Shown: positions 1 to 7,494 of the stretch, piece after piece | How the letters are laid out: the number at the start of each line of letters is the position of its first letter | Numbering within the stretch: position 1 is the stretch's first letter | NCBI RefSeq assembly: GCF_007680845.1 | Contig: NZ_VEIY01000005.1 | Coordinates: forward strand, 246,471 to 310,470 | Direction of reading: 5' to 3' | Length of the DNA stretch: 64,000 bases | Source: Curtobacterium pusillum | Lineage (GTDB): Bacteria > Actinomycetota > Actinomycetes > Actinomycetales > Microbacteriaceae | Notes under the pieces: generated by a model | The model's input: the letters and a program-made list of their open reading frames with translations, nothing else | The model's database searches: none | What the model was told of the DNA's origin: nothing | Position numbers and translations under genes: made by a program

Positions 1-75
1 GCCCAGGGCCCGCCGAGCGGGTGCAACACGCCGCGCGCTGCGCGCCGAGCGGGCACGAAGTGCCGGCTGCGCGCG

Positions 76-103
76 CCGAGCGGGACGGAAAGTGCCCGCT
101 CGG
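76..103. terminator. Hairpin beyond the 3' end of the SDR gene
   Basis: A perfect 9-bp stem (CCGAGCGGG / CCCGCTCGG) with a 10-nt loop lies 24 bp beyond the stop of the minus-strand dehydrogenase. The element CGCCGAGCGGG also occurs at 11-21 and 43-53, so positions 1-103 hold three tandem copies of one hairpin half. There is no clear U-tract, so intrinsic termination is likely but not certain. Confidence 0.5.
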
Positions 104-126
104 GGGTGGGAGGGGCGGGGGGCGGG

Positions 127-1083
127 TCAGCGGCGGGGGCGGCCCAGGACGACGACGGCCGCCGCGGCGCCCGCCCACACCAGGGGACGCGTGACGCGCC
201 GACGCATCGCGACCCAGCCGCCGTCCGTGGCGTTGCCCGCGTCGGCGGGGGTGTAGAGGTTCCCGTCGGTGGGCGCCTGCTTCCCCCGGAGCGCGAACGT
301 CTGCACCATCGGCTTCGTGATCTTGTGGAACAGCCCCGGGAAGACGTACTGCAGCGGCACGAGGGACGCCTGGATCCGTCCGACGAACCGGTAGCGCTTC
401 GGGTGCAGCGCGGCGTGCACGACCGCCCGACCGGCCCGTTCGACCGACACCGTCGGCGGCAGCGGGTGCGAGCGCTTCTCGGTGTAGTTGGCGCCGTTCT
501 GGTAGATCGGGGTGTCGATCGTCGACGGCAGGAGCGCCGTGAACCGGATGCCCGTGCCAACGAACTCGTCGCCGAGGACATCGACGAGCCCGAGCGCCGC
601 GTGCTTGCTCGTCACGTAGGCGGACTGGTACGGCGCGGACAGCAGCGACTGGATCGAACCGACGAGTACGTAGGTGCCCGACCCGCGCTGCTTCCAGTGC
701 GGGAGCAGGTGCGTGATGGCGTTGAGGTGCCCGTAGAGGTTGGTGTCGACGACGCGCTTGAACGCCTCCGTCGGGGTCTGCTCGAAGAGTCCGTAGACGA
801 ACAGGGCGGCGTTGCCGACGAAGACGTCGATCCGGCCGAACCGACTCGTCGTGGTGGCGATGAGGTCCTTCACCTGGTGCTCGTCCGAGACGTCGGTGGG
901 GATCGCGATCGCCTCGGCGCCGAGCTTCCGGCACTCGGCGGCGGCGGCCTCGAGCGAGTCGTGGCTCCTGGCGGCGAGCACGAGCGTCGCGCCCTGCCGG
1001 GCGAACTCGTGCGCCGCGGCCCTCCCGATGCCGCTCGATGCTCCGGTGACGACGACGATCTTCCCGCGGAACCGATGTGCCAT
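127..1083 (-). CDS. Short-chain dehydrogenase/reductase, membrane-tail type
   Basis: The 318-residue protein is a classical SDR that probably performs an NAD(P)-dependent alcohol/ketone conversion on an unknown substrate. The nucleotide motif TGASSGIG lies near residues 13-20, NAAL follows near residue 90, and the catalytic Ser and YxxxK are in the VGSIQS and YVTSK segments. It is longer than typical SDRs (about 250 aa). The C-terminal stretch ends in a hydrophobic segment (LVWAGAAAAVVVLG) that could anchor it to the membrane. The ATG at 1083 was chosen because it directly precedes the Rossmann fold; upstream in-frame sequence is arginine/serine-rich and non-conserved in character. The gene stands alone and is divergent from a small membrane gene. 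Confidence 0.85.
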   Translation of the reverse strand: MAHRFRGKIVVVTGASSGIGRAAAHEFARQGATLVLAARSHDSLEAAAAECRKLGAEAIAIPTDVSDEHQVKDLIATTTSRFGRIDVFVGNAALFVYGLFEQTPTEAFKRVVDTNLYGHLNAITHLLPHWKQRGSGTYVLVGSIQSLLSAPYQSAYVTSKHAALGLVDVLGDEFVGTGIRFTALLPSTIDTPIYQNGANYTEKRSHPLPPTVSVERAGRAVVHAALHPKRYRFVGRIQASLVPLQYVFPGLFHKITKPMVQTFALRGKQAPTDGNLYTPADAGNATDGGWVAMRRRVTRPLVWAGAAAAVVVLGRPRR

Positions 1084-1171
1084 GCACTCGTTGGTACGCC
1101 CCGGCCGCTCCGTCGGCGCCCAGCACGGCGTACCCCTGTCGGCGGCGGGTGCACCGTGCGACCATGAGCGC

Positions 1172-1432
1172 ATGCGCAAGGACGACCTCACCGTCGACGA
1201 GGCGACCGTCATCGCCCAGCACGCCCGCGACGGGGTGCTCGAACTCGACGACCCCGAGGTGCGGAAGGTCGTCGAGCAGGCGAACCGTGTGCTCGTGCGC
1301 GCGCAGATGTGGGGCGAGGAGCGGAGCCCGAAGCTCCGTCGCCGTCGCCGCCTCATCGCGATCGGTGCGCTCGTGATGGTGCTCGTGTGGGTCGCCGGGC
1401 TCCTCGTGCCCCTCGCTATCCGGCTCGGCTGA
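1172..1432 (+). CDS. Small membrane protein, unknown function
   Basis: An 86-residue protein has a charged, probably helical N-terminal half (about residues 1-58, ending in a run of five arginines) and a single hydrophobic segment at about residues 61-82. The topology would be cytoplasmic N-terminus and one transmembrane helix, fitting the positive-inside rule. I do not recognise a family. Third-position GC is high throughout, as expected for a real gene here. It sits between the divergent SDR and the SpoIIE phosphatase, 52 bp upstream of the latter, so the two may be co-transcribed. Confidence 0.65.
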   Translation: MRKDDLTVDEATVIAQHARDGVLELDDPEVRKVVEQANRVLVRAQMWGEERSPKLRRRRRLIAIGALVMVLVWVAGLLVPLAIRLG

Positions 1433-1484
1433 CCGACTCGCCGTCGGGTTGCCCGCACCGCCCCGGACCGGTTGACTGGTCCCG

Positions 1485-2795
1485 ATGACGAGCGCTGCCG
1501 AACCGACCGCGCGGACCGCGACCTGGACGGTCTCCGTCCGGGACGACACCGGACCCATCGTGCTCGCCGGTCTGCGAGCCTCGTGGGCACCGCTGGCCAA
1601 GCAGTCCGTGATCGCCGCACTGGTGGTCGGAGCGGCCGTCGCGAGCGCGCTCTCGCCGTGGCTCATCGTCAGCTCCGCGGTCTCGATGTGGTCGGGCGTC
1701 GGGATCGCCGTCGTGTGCCTGGCCGTCGCCGGGCTGATGGCACGCTGGCCCGCCGTGGGCCGCGTCGAGCTGCTCGTGCCGGCGCTGGACTTCCTCGCGG
1801 TCGGGCTGCTGCGGTTCGGCACGGGGGACGGCAGCTCGGTGTTCACGGCGATCGTGGTCCTCCCGGTCATCTGGGTCGCGGCGAACCCCGGCCGACGACA
1901 CGTGGTGTGGCCGATCGTCGGGACGACGGGGACGCTGTTGCTCTCGTACCTCCTGGCGCCGACCGAGCCCCAGCCGAGCGAACTCGTCCGCCTGGTCATC
2001 GTGGTGTTCGTGTTCGGCGCGACCGCAGCCGTCACCAACGAGCTCGCCCGCCAGGCTGGTCGTCAGCTCGACGACGCGCAACGACGCCGACGTGTGGCCG
2101 AGGGCGAGATCGACCGGGCCGCCCTCGTGCAGCAGTCGCTCCTGCCCACCTCGACCGCCGAACTGCCGCCGGAGCTCCGCGCGATCGGCGTGTGCATCCC
2201 GGCGCGGTCGGTCGGCGGCGACTTCTACGACTGGTACCCGACGCCGGAGGGCGCGGCCTTCACCCTCGGCGACGTGATGGGCAAGGGCGTCGGCGCCGGG
2301 ATGATCGCCGCTGCCGTGCGTTCGGTCCTCCGCAGCACGATCGACGACGCGGACGCAGCCGCCGCGGTCCGCCGTGCCGCCGCGGGCCTCGCGACCGGCT
2401 CCTCCGACCTCACGAGCGGTTCGTTCACGACGTGCTTCCACGCCCGGGGCGACCGCGCGGGTCGAGTGACGTGGGTGGACGCGGGCCACGGCCTGACCCT
2501 CCTCCGCTCCGCCGACGGCTCCGTCACGCCGCTGCGTTCGACCCACCTGCCGATCGGCGTGGGGACCGAGTGGACCAGCCAGGTGACGGAACTGGGCGCC
2601 GGCGACGCGATCGTCAGTGTGAGCGACGGGGTGCTCGACCTGTTCGGCGGGCGCCTCGACGCGCTCGACCGGTTCGCGGCGTGGCTCGCGAACCGGGCGG
2701 ACCCGCAGCTGGTCGCGGACGGCATCGCGGAGATGGCGGCTCGTGGCGAGCACCCGGACGACGTCACCGTGCTCTGCATCGCCTACCGGCCCTGA
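1485..2795 (+). CDS. Membrane-anchored SpoIIE/PP2C-family serine phosphatase
   Basis: The 436-residue protein has about four to five hydrophobic helices (residues about 35-185), then a short coiled segment and a C-terminal SpoIIE-type PP2C domain (about 215-436). Metal-binding motifs are visible: SVGGDFYDW with its two aspartates, GDVMGKGVGAGM, and the late SDGVLDLF and HPDDVTVL motifs. Such enzymes dephosphorylate anti-anti-sigma factors in partner-switching stress control. No anti-sigma or STAS partner is encoded next to it, so its target is elsewhere. The N-terminal helices could be a sensor. Confidence 0.88.
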   Translation: MTSAAEPTARTATWTVSVRDDTGPIVLAGLRASWAPLAKQSVIAALVVGAAVASALSPWLIVSSAVSMWSGVGIAVVCLAVAGLMARWPAVGRVELLVPALDFLAVGLLRFGTGDGSSVFTAIVVLPVIWVAANPGRRHVVWPIVGTTGTLLLSYLLAPTEPQPSELVRLVIVVFVFGATAAVTNELARQAGRQLDDAQRRRRVAEGEIDRAALVQQSLLPTSTAELPPELRAIGVCIPARSVGGDFYDWYPTPEGAAFTLGDVMGKGVGAGMIAAAVRSVLRSTIDDADAAAAVRRAAAGLATGSSDLTSGSFTTCFHARGDRAGRVTWVDAGHGLTLLRSADGSVTPLRSTHLPIGVGTEWTSQVTELGAGDAIVSVSDGVLDLFGGRLDALDRFAAWLANRADPQLVADGIAEMAARGEHPDDVTVLCIAYRP

Positions 2796-2906
2796 GGCCC
2801 ACACCTGCGCGTCGCGGATGACGCGGCCCGCTCGCCCTGGCGCGGGCCGGACGCATGCGGCATGATCCGACGACCACACACCACATCGCGCTGCAGGGAG
2901 CACGAC

Positions 2907-3794
2907 ATGGACAACACCCCCGACCGCACGGCCGGCAGCGACCGCCCGAGCGGCACCGAACGAACGGCCGGCTTCGACCGACGACGGTTCGTGACGCTCG
3001 GCCTCGCTGGCACCGCTGCGGCAGCGCTCGGCGCGACGACCACGAGCCGGGCAGCGCCCGCCGCGGCGGCTGTCGGGACGCTCCTCGCGGCGGACGAGTT
3101 CGACGGTCCCGCCGGCAGCGCCCCGAACCGGTCGATCTGGCGGTACGACCTCGGTGCCGGCGGCTGGGGCAACAACGAGCTGGAGACCTACACCGACGCT
3201 CGACGGAACGCCGCGCTCGACGGGTCCGGCAACCTCGTGATCACCGCCCGGCGCGAAGCCGACGGCACGTTCACGTCGGCACGGCTGAAGTCCGAGGGGA
3301 CATACACCGCGCAGTACGGCCAGGTCGCCGCGCGCATCAAGATCCCGCGCGGGCAGGGCATCTGGCCGGCGTTCTGGATGCTCGGCGCGGACATCGGCAC
3401 GGTCGGCTGGCCGGCGTGCGGCGAGATCGACATCATGGAGAACGTCGGGTACGAGCCGTCGGTCGTCCACGGCACGGTGCACGGCCCCGGCTACTCGGGC
3501 ACGCAGGGCATCTCCGCGGCGTTCACGAACCCCTCCGGGGCGGCCTTCGCCGACGACTTCCACGTCTTCGCCGTCGACTGGCGGCCGGACGCGATCACGT
3601 GGTCCGTGGACGGGACCGCCTACCGGACGATGACCCGGGCGGACGTCGGAGGGAACCCGTGGGTGTTCGACAAGCCGTTCTTCGTCGTGCTCAACGTGGC
3701 GGTCGGCGGGACGTGGCCGGGTGCACCGGACGCTTCGACGCGGTTCCCGCAGACCATGACGGTCGACTGGGTCCGGGTCGTCGCGAACTCCTGA
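2907..3794 (+). CDS. Tat-exported GH16 beta-glucanase
   Basis: A secreted family 16 glycoside hydrolase that probably cleaves beta-1,3 or beta-1,3/1,4-glucans outside the cell. The start at 2907 follows an AGGGAG ribosome site. The N-terminus has a twin-arginine motif (DRRRFVTLG, residues about 25-33) and an Ala-rich hydrophobic core, a typical Tat signal. The catalytic GH16 motif GEIDIMENVG is intact, with both glutamates and the aspartate; WPAFWML and VDWRPDAITW are further family hallmarks. The protein is 295 aa. A second, more divergent GH16 gene is at 39361-40365. Confidence 0.92.
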   Translation: MDNTPDRTAGSDRPSGTERTAGFDRRRFVTLGLAGTAAAALGATTTSRAAPAAAAVGTLLAADEFDGPAGSAPNRSIWRYDLGAGGWGNNELETYTDARRNAALDGSGNLVITARREADGTFTSARLKSEGTYTAQYGQVAARIKIPRGQGIWPAFWMLGADIGTVGWPACGEIDIMENVGYEPSVVHGTVHGPGYSGTQGISAAFTNPSGAAFADDFHVFAVDWRPDAITWSVDGTAYRTMTRADVGGNPWVFDKPFFVVLNVAVGGTWPGAPDASTRFPQTMTVDWVRVVANS

Positions 3795-3863
3795 GCAACG
3801 GCCGCGGCGCGCCGCGACGCGTTGCGCCAGCGGCAACCGCGGTCGCGACTACGGCCAGGGCGG

Positions 3864-4076
3864 TCAGGACCGGCTGCGGTCGCCCCGAGCGATGAGCCAC
3901 AGGTACGTGCTGTGCCCGATGAGGGCAAGCCCGAAGAACACCGCGGCGACGGCGTAGACCCGGTCGAGCTTGCCCTGCCCGATCACGAGCATCACGATGC
4001 AGAAGACGACGGCCACGGCGAGCACGCCGACCTGCACGGTCGACCAGATCTTGCGGAAACGAGGCATCCCGGTCAT
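3864..4076 (-). CDS. Two-helix small membrane protein
   Basis: The 70-residue product has two hydrophobic helices (about residues 12-32 and 40-60) separated by a short charged loop and ends in a basic tail. The ATG at 4076 is preceded by GGGGACG; an in-frame upstream start at 4118 exists but adds 14 polar residues. The family was not recognised. It lies just downstream of the DUF7218-like gene on the same strand, with 47 bp between them, and may be the last gene of that operon. Confidence 0.6.
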   Translation of the reverse strand: MTGMPRFRKIWSTVQVGVLAVAVVFCIVMLVIGQGKLDRVYAVAAVFFGLALIGHSTYLWLIARGDRSRS

Positions 4077-4123
4077 GCTCACGTCCCCATTGTGTCGCAT
4101 CCGGTCGGGGCCGGACACCGTGG

Positions 4124-4378
4124 TCAGTGATCCCGCAGCGCCTCGATGAGCTCGGCCTTCCGCTTCGACGAGTACCCGGTCAACCCGAGCTCCTTCGCAC
4201 GCCGCTTGAGGTCCGCGACGGTCCAGTCGTCGTACGAGCCGGACTCGCCACCCTTCCGGCCGACCGCGGACTTCCCCCGCGCCGCAGCGGCGTTGCTGAT
4301 CCGCGCCGCCTTCTCCTTCGAGTTGCCCTCCTCGCGGAGTGCCTCGTACATGTCCGGCTTCTTCAGCTGGTCCGGCAT
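4124..4378 (-). CDS. DUF7218-like protein with Rho-N/SAP-type domain
   Basis: An 84-residue, highly charged cytoplasmic protein. The N-terminal half (PDMYEALREEGNSKEKAARISNA) resembles the ChaB/DUF7218 type found with stress genes. The C-terminal part (WTVADLKRRAKELGLTGYSS) matches the LEM/SAP-like Rho termination factor N-terminal fold, a nucleic-acid-binding helix-extended-loop-helix. It is probably a DNA- or RNA-binding stress protein. It begins 2 bp beyond the stop of the DUF3140 gene, so the two are translationally linked. Confidence 0.8.
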   Translation of the reverse strand: MPDQLKKPDMYEALREEGNSKEKAARISNAAAARGKSAVGRKGGESGSYDDWTVADLKRRAKELGLTGYSSKRKAELIEALRDH

Positions 4379-4380
4379 GG

Positions 4381-4716
4381 TCAGCCCTTCTCGGGGTCGT
4401 TGCCCCAGTTCATCAGCGAGTACCGCCACGGGGTGTCGTGCACGTCGCCGCTCGGCCGCTGCTCCGAGTGCCGGGCGACGTACCCCACGACCTTCCGCAT
4501 GTGGGCGTAGTCGTCGTCGGTGTAGTCGCCCTGCTTCTTCTCGAGGATCCGGACGATGTGCCGCCCGCTCTCGTGCCCGGTGGACTCGCCACCGCCGTCG
4601 GGCTTCTGGCCGACGGACTTCGACTCGTCCGTGTCGAGCCAGTGCCGGAGCTCCGACGCGGTCATGTTCACCGCACCGTCGAAGTCCGCCCGGGTCTGCT
4701 GCTCGTCGTCGCTCAT
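4381..4716 (-). CDS. DUF3140 family protein
   Basis: A 111-residue soluble protein with the pattern of DUF3140: an N-terminal helix and TASELRHWLDTDESKSVG followed by GRHIVRILEKK, DDDYAHMRKVVGYVARH and a C-terminal WRYSLMNWGHDP-like motif (here NWGNDP). DUF3140 proteins are small, of unknown biochemistry, and in actinobacteria often lie beside DUF7218-like and SDR genes as here. It is first in a minus-strand operon divergent from the SDR at 4809, with a 92-bp shared promoter gap. Confidence 0.82.
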   Translation of the reverse strand: MSDDEQQTRADFDGAVNMTASELRHWLDTDESKSVGQKPDGGGESTGHESGRHIVRILEKKQGDYTDDDYAHMRKVVGYVARHSEQRPSGDVHDTPWRYSLMNWGNDPEKG

Positions 4717-4808
4717 GCCATCACCGAACACCGCACTCCTGGGAACAGCGGACGACCGGCCGGGTTCGCTGGGAACGGACCACCGAACGAAGGACGAGGA
4801 CGACCCGC

Positions 4809-5708
4809 ATGCCCACCGACCAGTACGAGCCCGCCGACCCGCGCACCCGCTACCCCGACGTCCAGCCGGAGCCGCAGACGCAAGCCGAGCCGGGCCTCCA
4901 GTCCGAGATGCGCCCCGTGCCGGACCTGGGCGAGTCCACCTACCGGGGCACCGGTCGCCTCGCCGGACGCAAGGCGCTCATCACCGGCGCGGACTCCGGG
5001 ATCGGCGGCGCCGTCGCGATCGCGTTCGCGCGTGAGGGCGCCGACGTCGCGCTCGCCTACCTGCCCGAGGAGCAATCCGACGCCGACCACGTCATCGCCG
5101 AGATCCGCGCCGCCGGCCGGACCGCGGTGGCGATCCCCGGCGACCTGCGCGACCGCTCCTACGCGACGACGCTCGTCGAGCAGGCGGTCGCCGGCCTCGG
5201 TGGGCTGGACGCCCTCGTCAGCGTCGCCGGCAAGCAGCGGTGGCAGCCCGAGGTGGAGGACCTCACCGACGAGCAGTTCGAGGCCACCTTCGACGTCAAC
5301 GTATTCGGGCTGTTCCGGCTCGTGAAGGCCGCGCTGCCGCACCTGCAGCCCGGCTCGACGATCACCACGACGGCGTCGATGGAGGCGTACCAGCCCGCAC
5401 CCGACCGCCTCGACTACGCGGCGTCGAAGGGCGCGATCAACAACCTGTCCAAGGGTCTCTCGCAGGCGCTGGTCGAGCGCGGCATCCGCGTCAACATCGT
5501 CGCACCGGGGCCGACCTGGACCGTCCTGCAGCCGAGCGGCGGCGTCGACCCGGAGTCCCTGCCGGAGTTCGGCTCCAGCGAGTCGCCGATGGGCCGTGCC
5601 GCGCAGCCCGCCGAGCTCGCGCCCGCCTACGTGTTCCTCGCGTCCCACGAGTCCAGCTACGTCGTCGGCGAGACCCTCAACGTGAACGGCGGGATGGTCA
5701 CCCCGTGA
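4809..5708 (+). CDS. SDR oxidoreductase, general-stress YdaD/YhdF type
   Basis: The 299-residue SDR has a roughly 45-residue proline/glutamine-rich N-terminal extension (QPEPQTQAEPGLQSEM) before the nucleotide motif TGADSGIGGAVA. This extension and the length match the YdaD/YhdF/Gsp39 class of stress-associated dehydrogenases. The active site is visible as TTTASMEAYQP (Ser) and YAASKGAI (Tyr, Lys); the C-terminus NVNGGM is typical. A ribosome site lies in GGACGAGGACG upstream of the ATG. Divergence from DUF3140/DUF7218 suggests a shared stress-related role. Confidence 0.88.
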   Translation: MPTDQYEPADPRTRYPDVQPEPQTQAEPGLQSEMRPVPDLGESTYRGTGRLAGRKALITGADSGIGGAVAIAFAREGADVALAYLPEEQSDADHVIAEIRAAGRTAVAIPGDLRDRSYATTLVEQAVAGLGGLDALVSVAGKQRWQPEVEDLTDEQFEATFDVNVFGLFRLVKAALPHLQPGSTITTTASMEAYQPAPDRLDYAASKGAINNLSKGLSQALVERGIRVNIVAPGPTWTVLQPSGGVDPESLPEFGSSESPMGRAAQPAELAPAYVFLASHESSYVVGETLNVNGGMVTP

Positions 5709-5773
5709 CCGATGTGGGAATGGAACGGCCCCGTCGGGTGTCGAACTGATCACCGATCGCGAAGGAGCACACC

Positions 5774-5911
5774 ATGAGCCTCGACCTCCACAAGAGCGCC
5801 GCCATCGACGACGAGCGCACCTGCCTGCCGACGACCACCGTCTCGGTCCTGCACGACGAGCGCAAGCCGTCCTTCGGACGCTGGCTCGGCCAGATCAACC
5901 GTCAGGACTGA
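5774..5911 (+). CDS. 45-residue small ORF, unknown function
   Basis: A short ORF with a strong ribosome site (GAAGGAG, 8 nt before ATG). The product begins MSLDLHKSAAIDDERTC, is polar, has one cysteine and ends in a basic/aromatic stretch (SFGRWLGQINRQD). It is followed 17 bp later by a strong hairpin terminator, so the reading frame is enclosed by translation and termination signals. No homologue was recognised. It may be co-transcribed with the SDR 65 bp upstream. Confidence 0.6.
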   Translation: MSLDLHKSAAIDDERTCLPTTTVSVLHDERKPSFGRWLGQINRQD

Positions 5912-5927
5912 TCTGGACGTTCCTGGA

Positions 5928-5976
5928 TGACGGACTGGAGGCGCGGTGCCAGCTGGCACCGCGCCTCCCGTCCGTC
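5928..5976 (+). terminator. Strong hairpin, member of a repeated intergenic family
   Basis: A 24-bp stem with one mismatch flanks a very small loop at 5952; the core is GGAGGCGCGGTGCC / GGCACCGCGCCTCC. The same GGAC(T/G)GGAGGCGCGG core is the stem of the hairpins at 9907-9948 and 23254-23305. The T/C mismatch in the left arm (GGACTGGAG opposite CTCCCGTCC) recurs in the 9907 copy. It lies between the 45-residue ORF and the next plus-strand gene. Confidence 0.85.
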
Positions 5977-6006
5977 ACAGCGTCACCACGCTGCTAGCGT
6001 GCAGCC

Positions 6007-6954
6007 ATGTCGTGGGGCCGCTGGTACTTCGCGCTCCAGGCCGTCGGCGGAGCAGCCTCGTGGATCGCGGTCTTCACGATCCCCGCGGTGCAGACCGCGA
6101 CGCTCGGGTCCCTGCAGCCGTTCCTCGTCGCCCTGGCGGACGTCCCGCTGTTCGTCGTGGCCTCCGCCCTCGCCGCCGCCGGGGTCCGAGCCGCTGCGGT
6201 CGTGACCACGATCTGGACGGCCGCGGTGGCCGTGGCCCTCGCGACGTGGGCGACCGTCACGACCGAGGCGGGGATCGGCGTGCTCATCATGACCGGCGCC
6301 GCCGTCGGGTCCGTGCTCGCGCTCTCCCTGGTCCTGCTCGGCCGGGTGCCAACCGAGTGGGTGGCGAGCGGACCGCTGCGCTTCCGGACGGCCGACCCGG
6401 AAGCCGCACGCCGACGCCACGTGCTCGGCACCGTCGTGCAGATCGTCGTGTTCTGGGGACTGTTCCTCGGGGTGTTCCCGCTCGTCATCGCGTTCGCCGA
6501 GCGCCGGTGGCAGCTGCACCCCGACCTCCCCGGACCGGTGTCCGTGGCGTCCGTCGTGACCGGCGCCGTCGTCCTCGTCGCCGCCAGCGCGCTCGGCATC
6601 GCGTCCGCGGCTGCCATGAGCACCCAGGGCGCCGGGACACCGCTGCCGTCCGCGATGCCGAACCGGCTCGTCGTCGCCGGGCCGTACCGGTCCGTGCGGA
6701 ACCCGATGGCGCTCGCCGGGATCACCCAGGGCGTCGCCGTCGGACTGCTCCTGACGTCGTGGATGATCGTCGTCTACGCCCTCGCCGGGTCCATCGTGTG
6801 GAACTGCGTCGTCCGGCCGCTCGAGGAAGCGGACCTCGAGCACCGCTTCGGCGACGACTTCCGCCGCTACGCCGAACGGGTGCGGTGCTGGGTGCCGCGG
6901 TGGCCGATCCCGGCGAGTGCGCCCGTCGAGGCCCTCAGTCCCCCGCGCCGCTGA
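6007..6954 (+). CDS. Multi-pass membrane protein with isoprenylcysteine-methyltransferase-like C-terminus
   Basis: The 315-residue protein has about seven to eight hydrophobic segments. The C-terminal third carries the ICMT/PEMT-type signature: NRLVVAGPYRSVRNPMALAG (residues about 217-236), then a helix, then RPLEEADLEHRFGDDFRRYAERVRCWVPR. In the family this segment binds S-adenosylmethionine and methylates a lipid or prenyl substrate at the membrane. The N-terminal half is unrecognised. The likely promoter is TAGCGT (5995-6000) six nt before the ATG, implying a leaderless mRNA. The 3' end overlaps the convergent VOC gene by 20 bp. Confidence 0.8.
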   Translation: MSWGRWYFALQAVGGAASWIAVFTIPAVQTATLGSLQPFLVALADVPLFVVASALAAAGVRAAAVVTTIWTAAVAVALATWATVTTEAGIGVLIMTGAAVGSVLALSLVLLGRVPTEWVASGPLRFRTADPEAARRRHVLGTVVQIVVFWGLFLGVFPLVIAFAERRWQLHPDLPGPVSVASVVTGAVVLVAASALGIASAAAMSTQGAGTPLPSAMPNRLVVAGPYRSVRNPMALAGITQGVAVGLLLTSWMIVVYALAGSIVWNCVVRPLEEADLEHRFGDDFRRYAERVRCWVPRWPIPASAPVEALSPPRR

Positions 6955-7354
6955 TGTTGACGAGCCACGTCACACCGAAGCGGTCGGTGACCATGCCGAA
7001 CGTGTCCCCCCACGGTGCCTTCGTGAGCGGCTCGATGACGGTCTTCGCGTCGTCCGCGAGGCCGTTCCAGTAGCGGGTGAGGGCTTCCTCGTCGTCGCCG
7101 CTGAGGGACACCGAGATGTTGCTGACGTCGGGGCCCTCCATCCCCGTCGGGGCGTCGGAGGCCATGAGCAGCAGGCCGTTCTCGCCCTCGAGCTGCCCGT
7201 GCATGACCTTGTCGGCGTCGGCCGGGTCCTGGGCCATGCCGGCCTCGCCGAACGTGCTGATCGTCACGTCGCCGCGGAACACCGCGTGGTAGAAGTCGAG
7301 GGCCGCGCGAGCCTGGTCGCGGAAGCCGATGTAGGGGTTGAGGCGGACGGTCAT
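6935..7354 (-). CDS. VOC/PhnB-like glyoxalase-fold protein
   Basis: A 139-residue PhnB-like member of the vicinal oxygen chelate superfamily (LNPYIGFRDQARAALDFYHAVF at the start, WGDTFGMVTDRFGVTWLVN at the end). Members bind metals or small antibiotics; many actinobacterial copies have no known substrate. The length fits the family. The gene stands alone, divergent from the UvrA paralogue and convergent with the methyltransferase-like gene. Confidence 0.88.
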   Translation of the reverse strand: MTVRLNPYIGFRDQARAALDFYHAVFRGDVTISTFGEAGMAQDPADADKVMHGQLEGENGLLLMASDAPTGMEGPDVSNISVSLSGDDEEALTRYWNGLADDAKTVIEPLTKAPWGDTFGMVTDRFGVTWLVNISGAGD

Positions 7355-7494
7355 GGTGCGCTCCTCGGTGGTGGTGCACGGGCGTCGTCGTCCGTGTCGC
7401 GCCCATCGTCCCAGAGCAGGCGGTGGTGCGGAAGACCATGACGGGGCAGCGGCGGCGCGGCGGCGTCCAGGCGCCCCCGCCTAGCATCGGGAGG

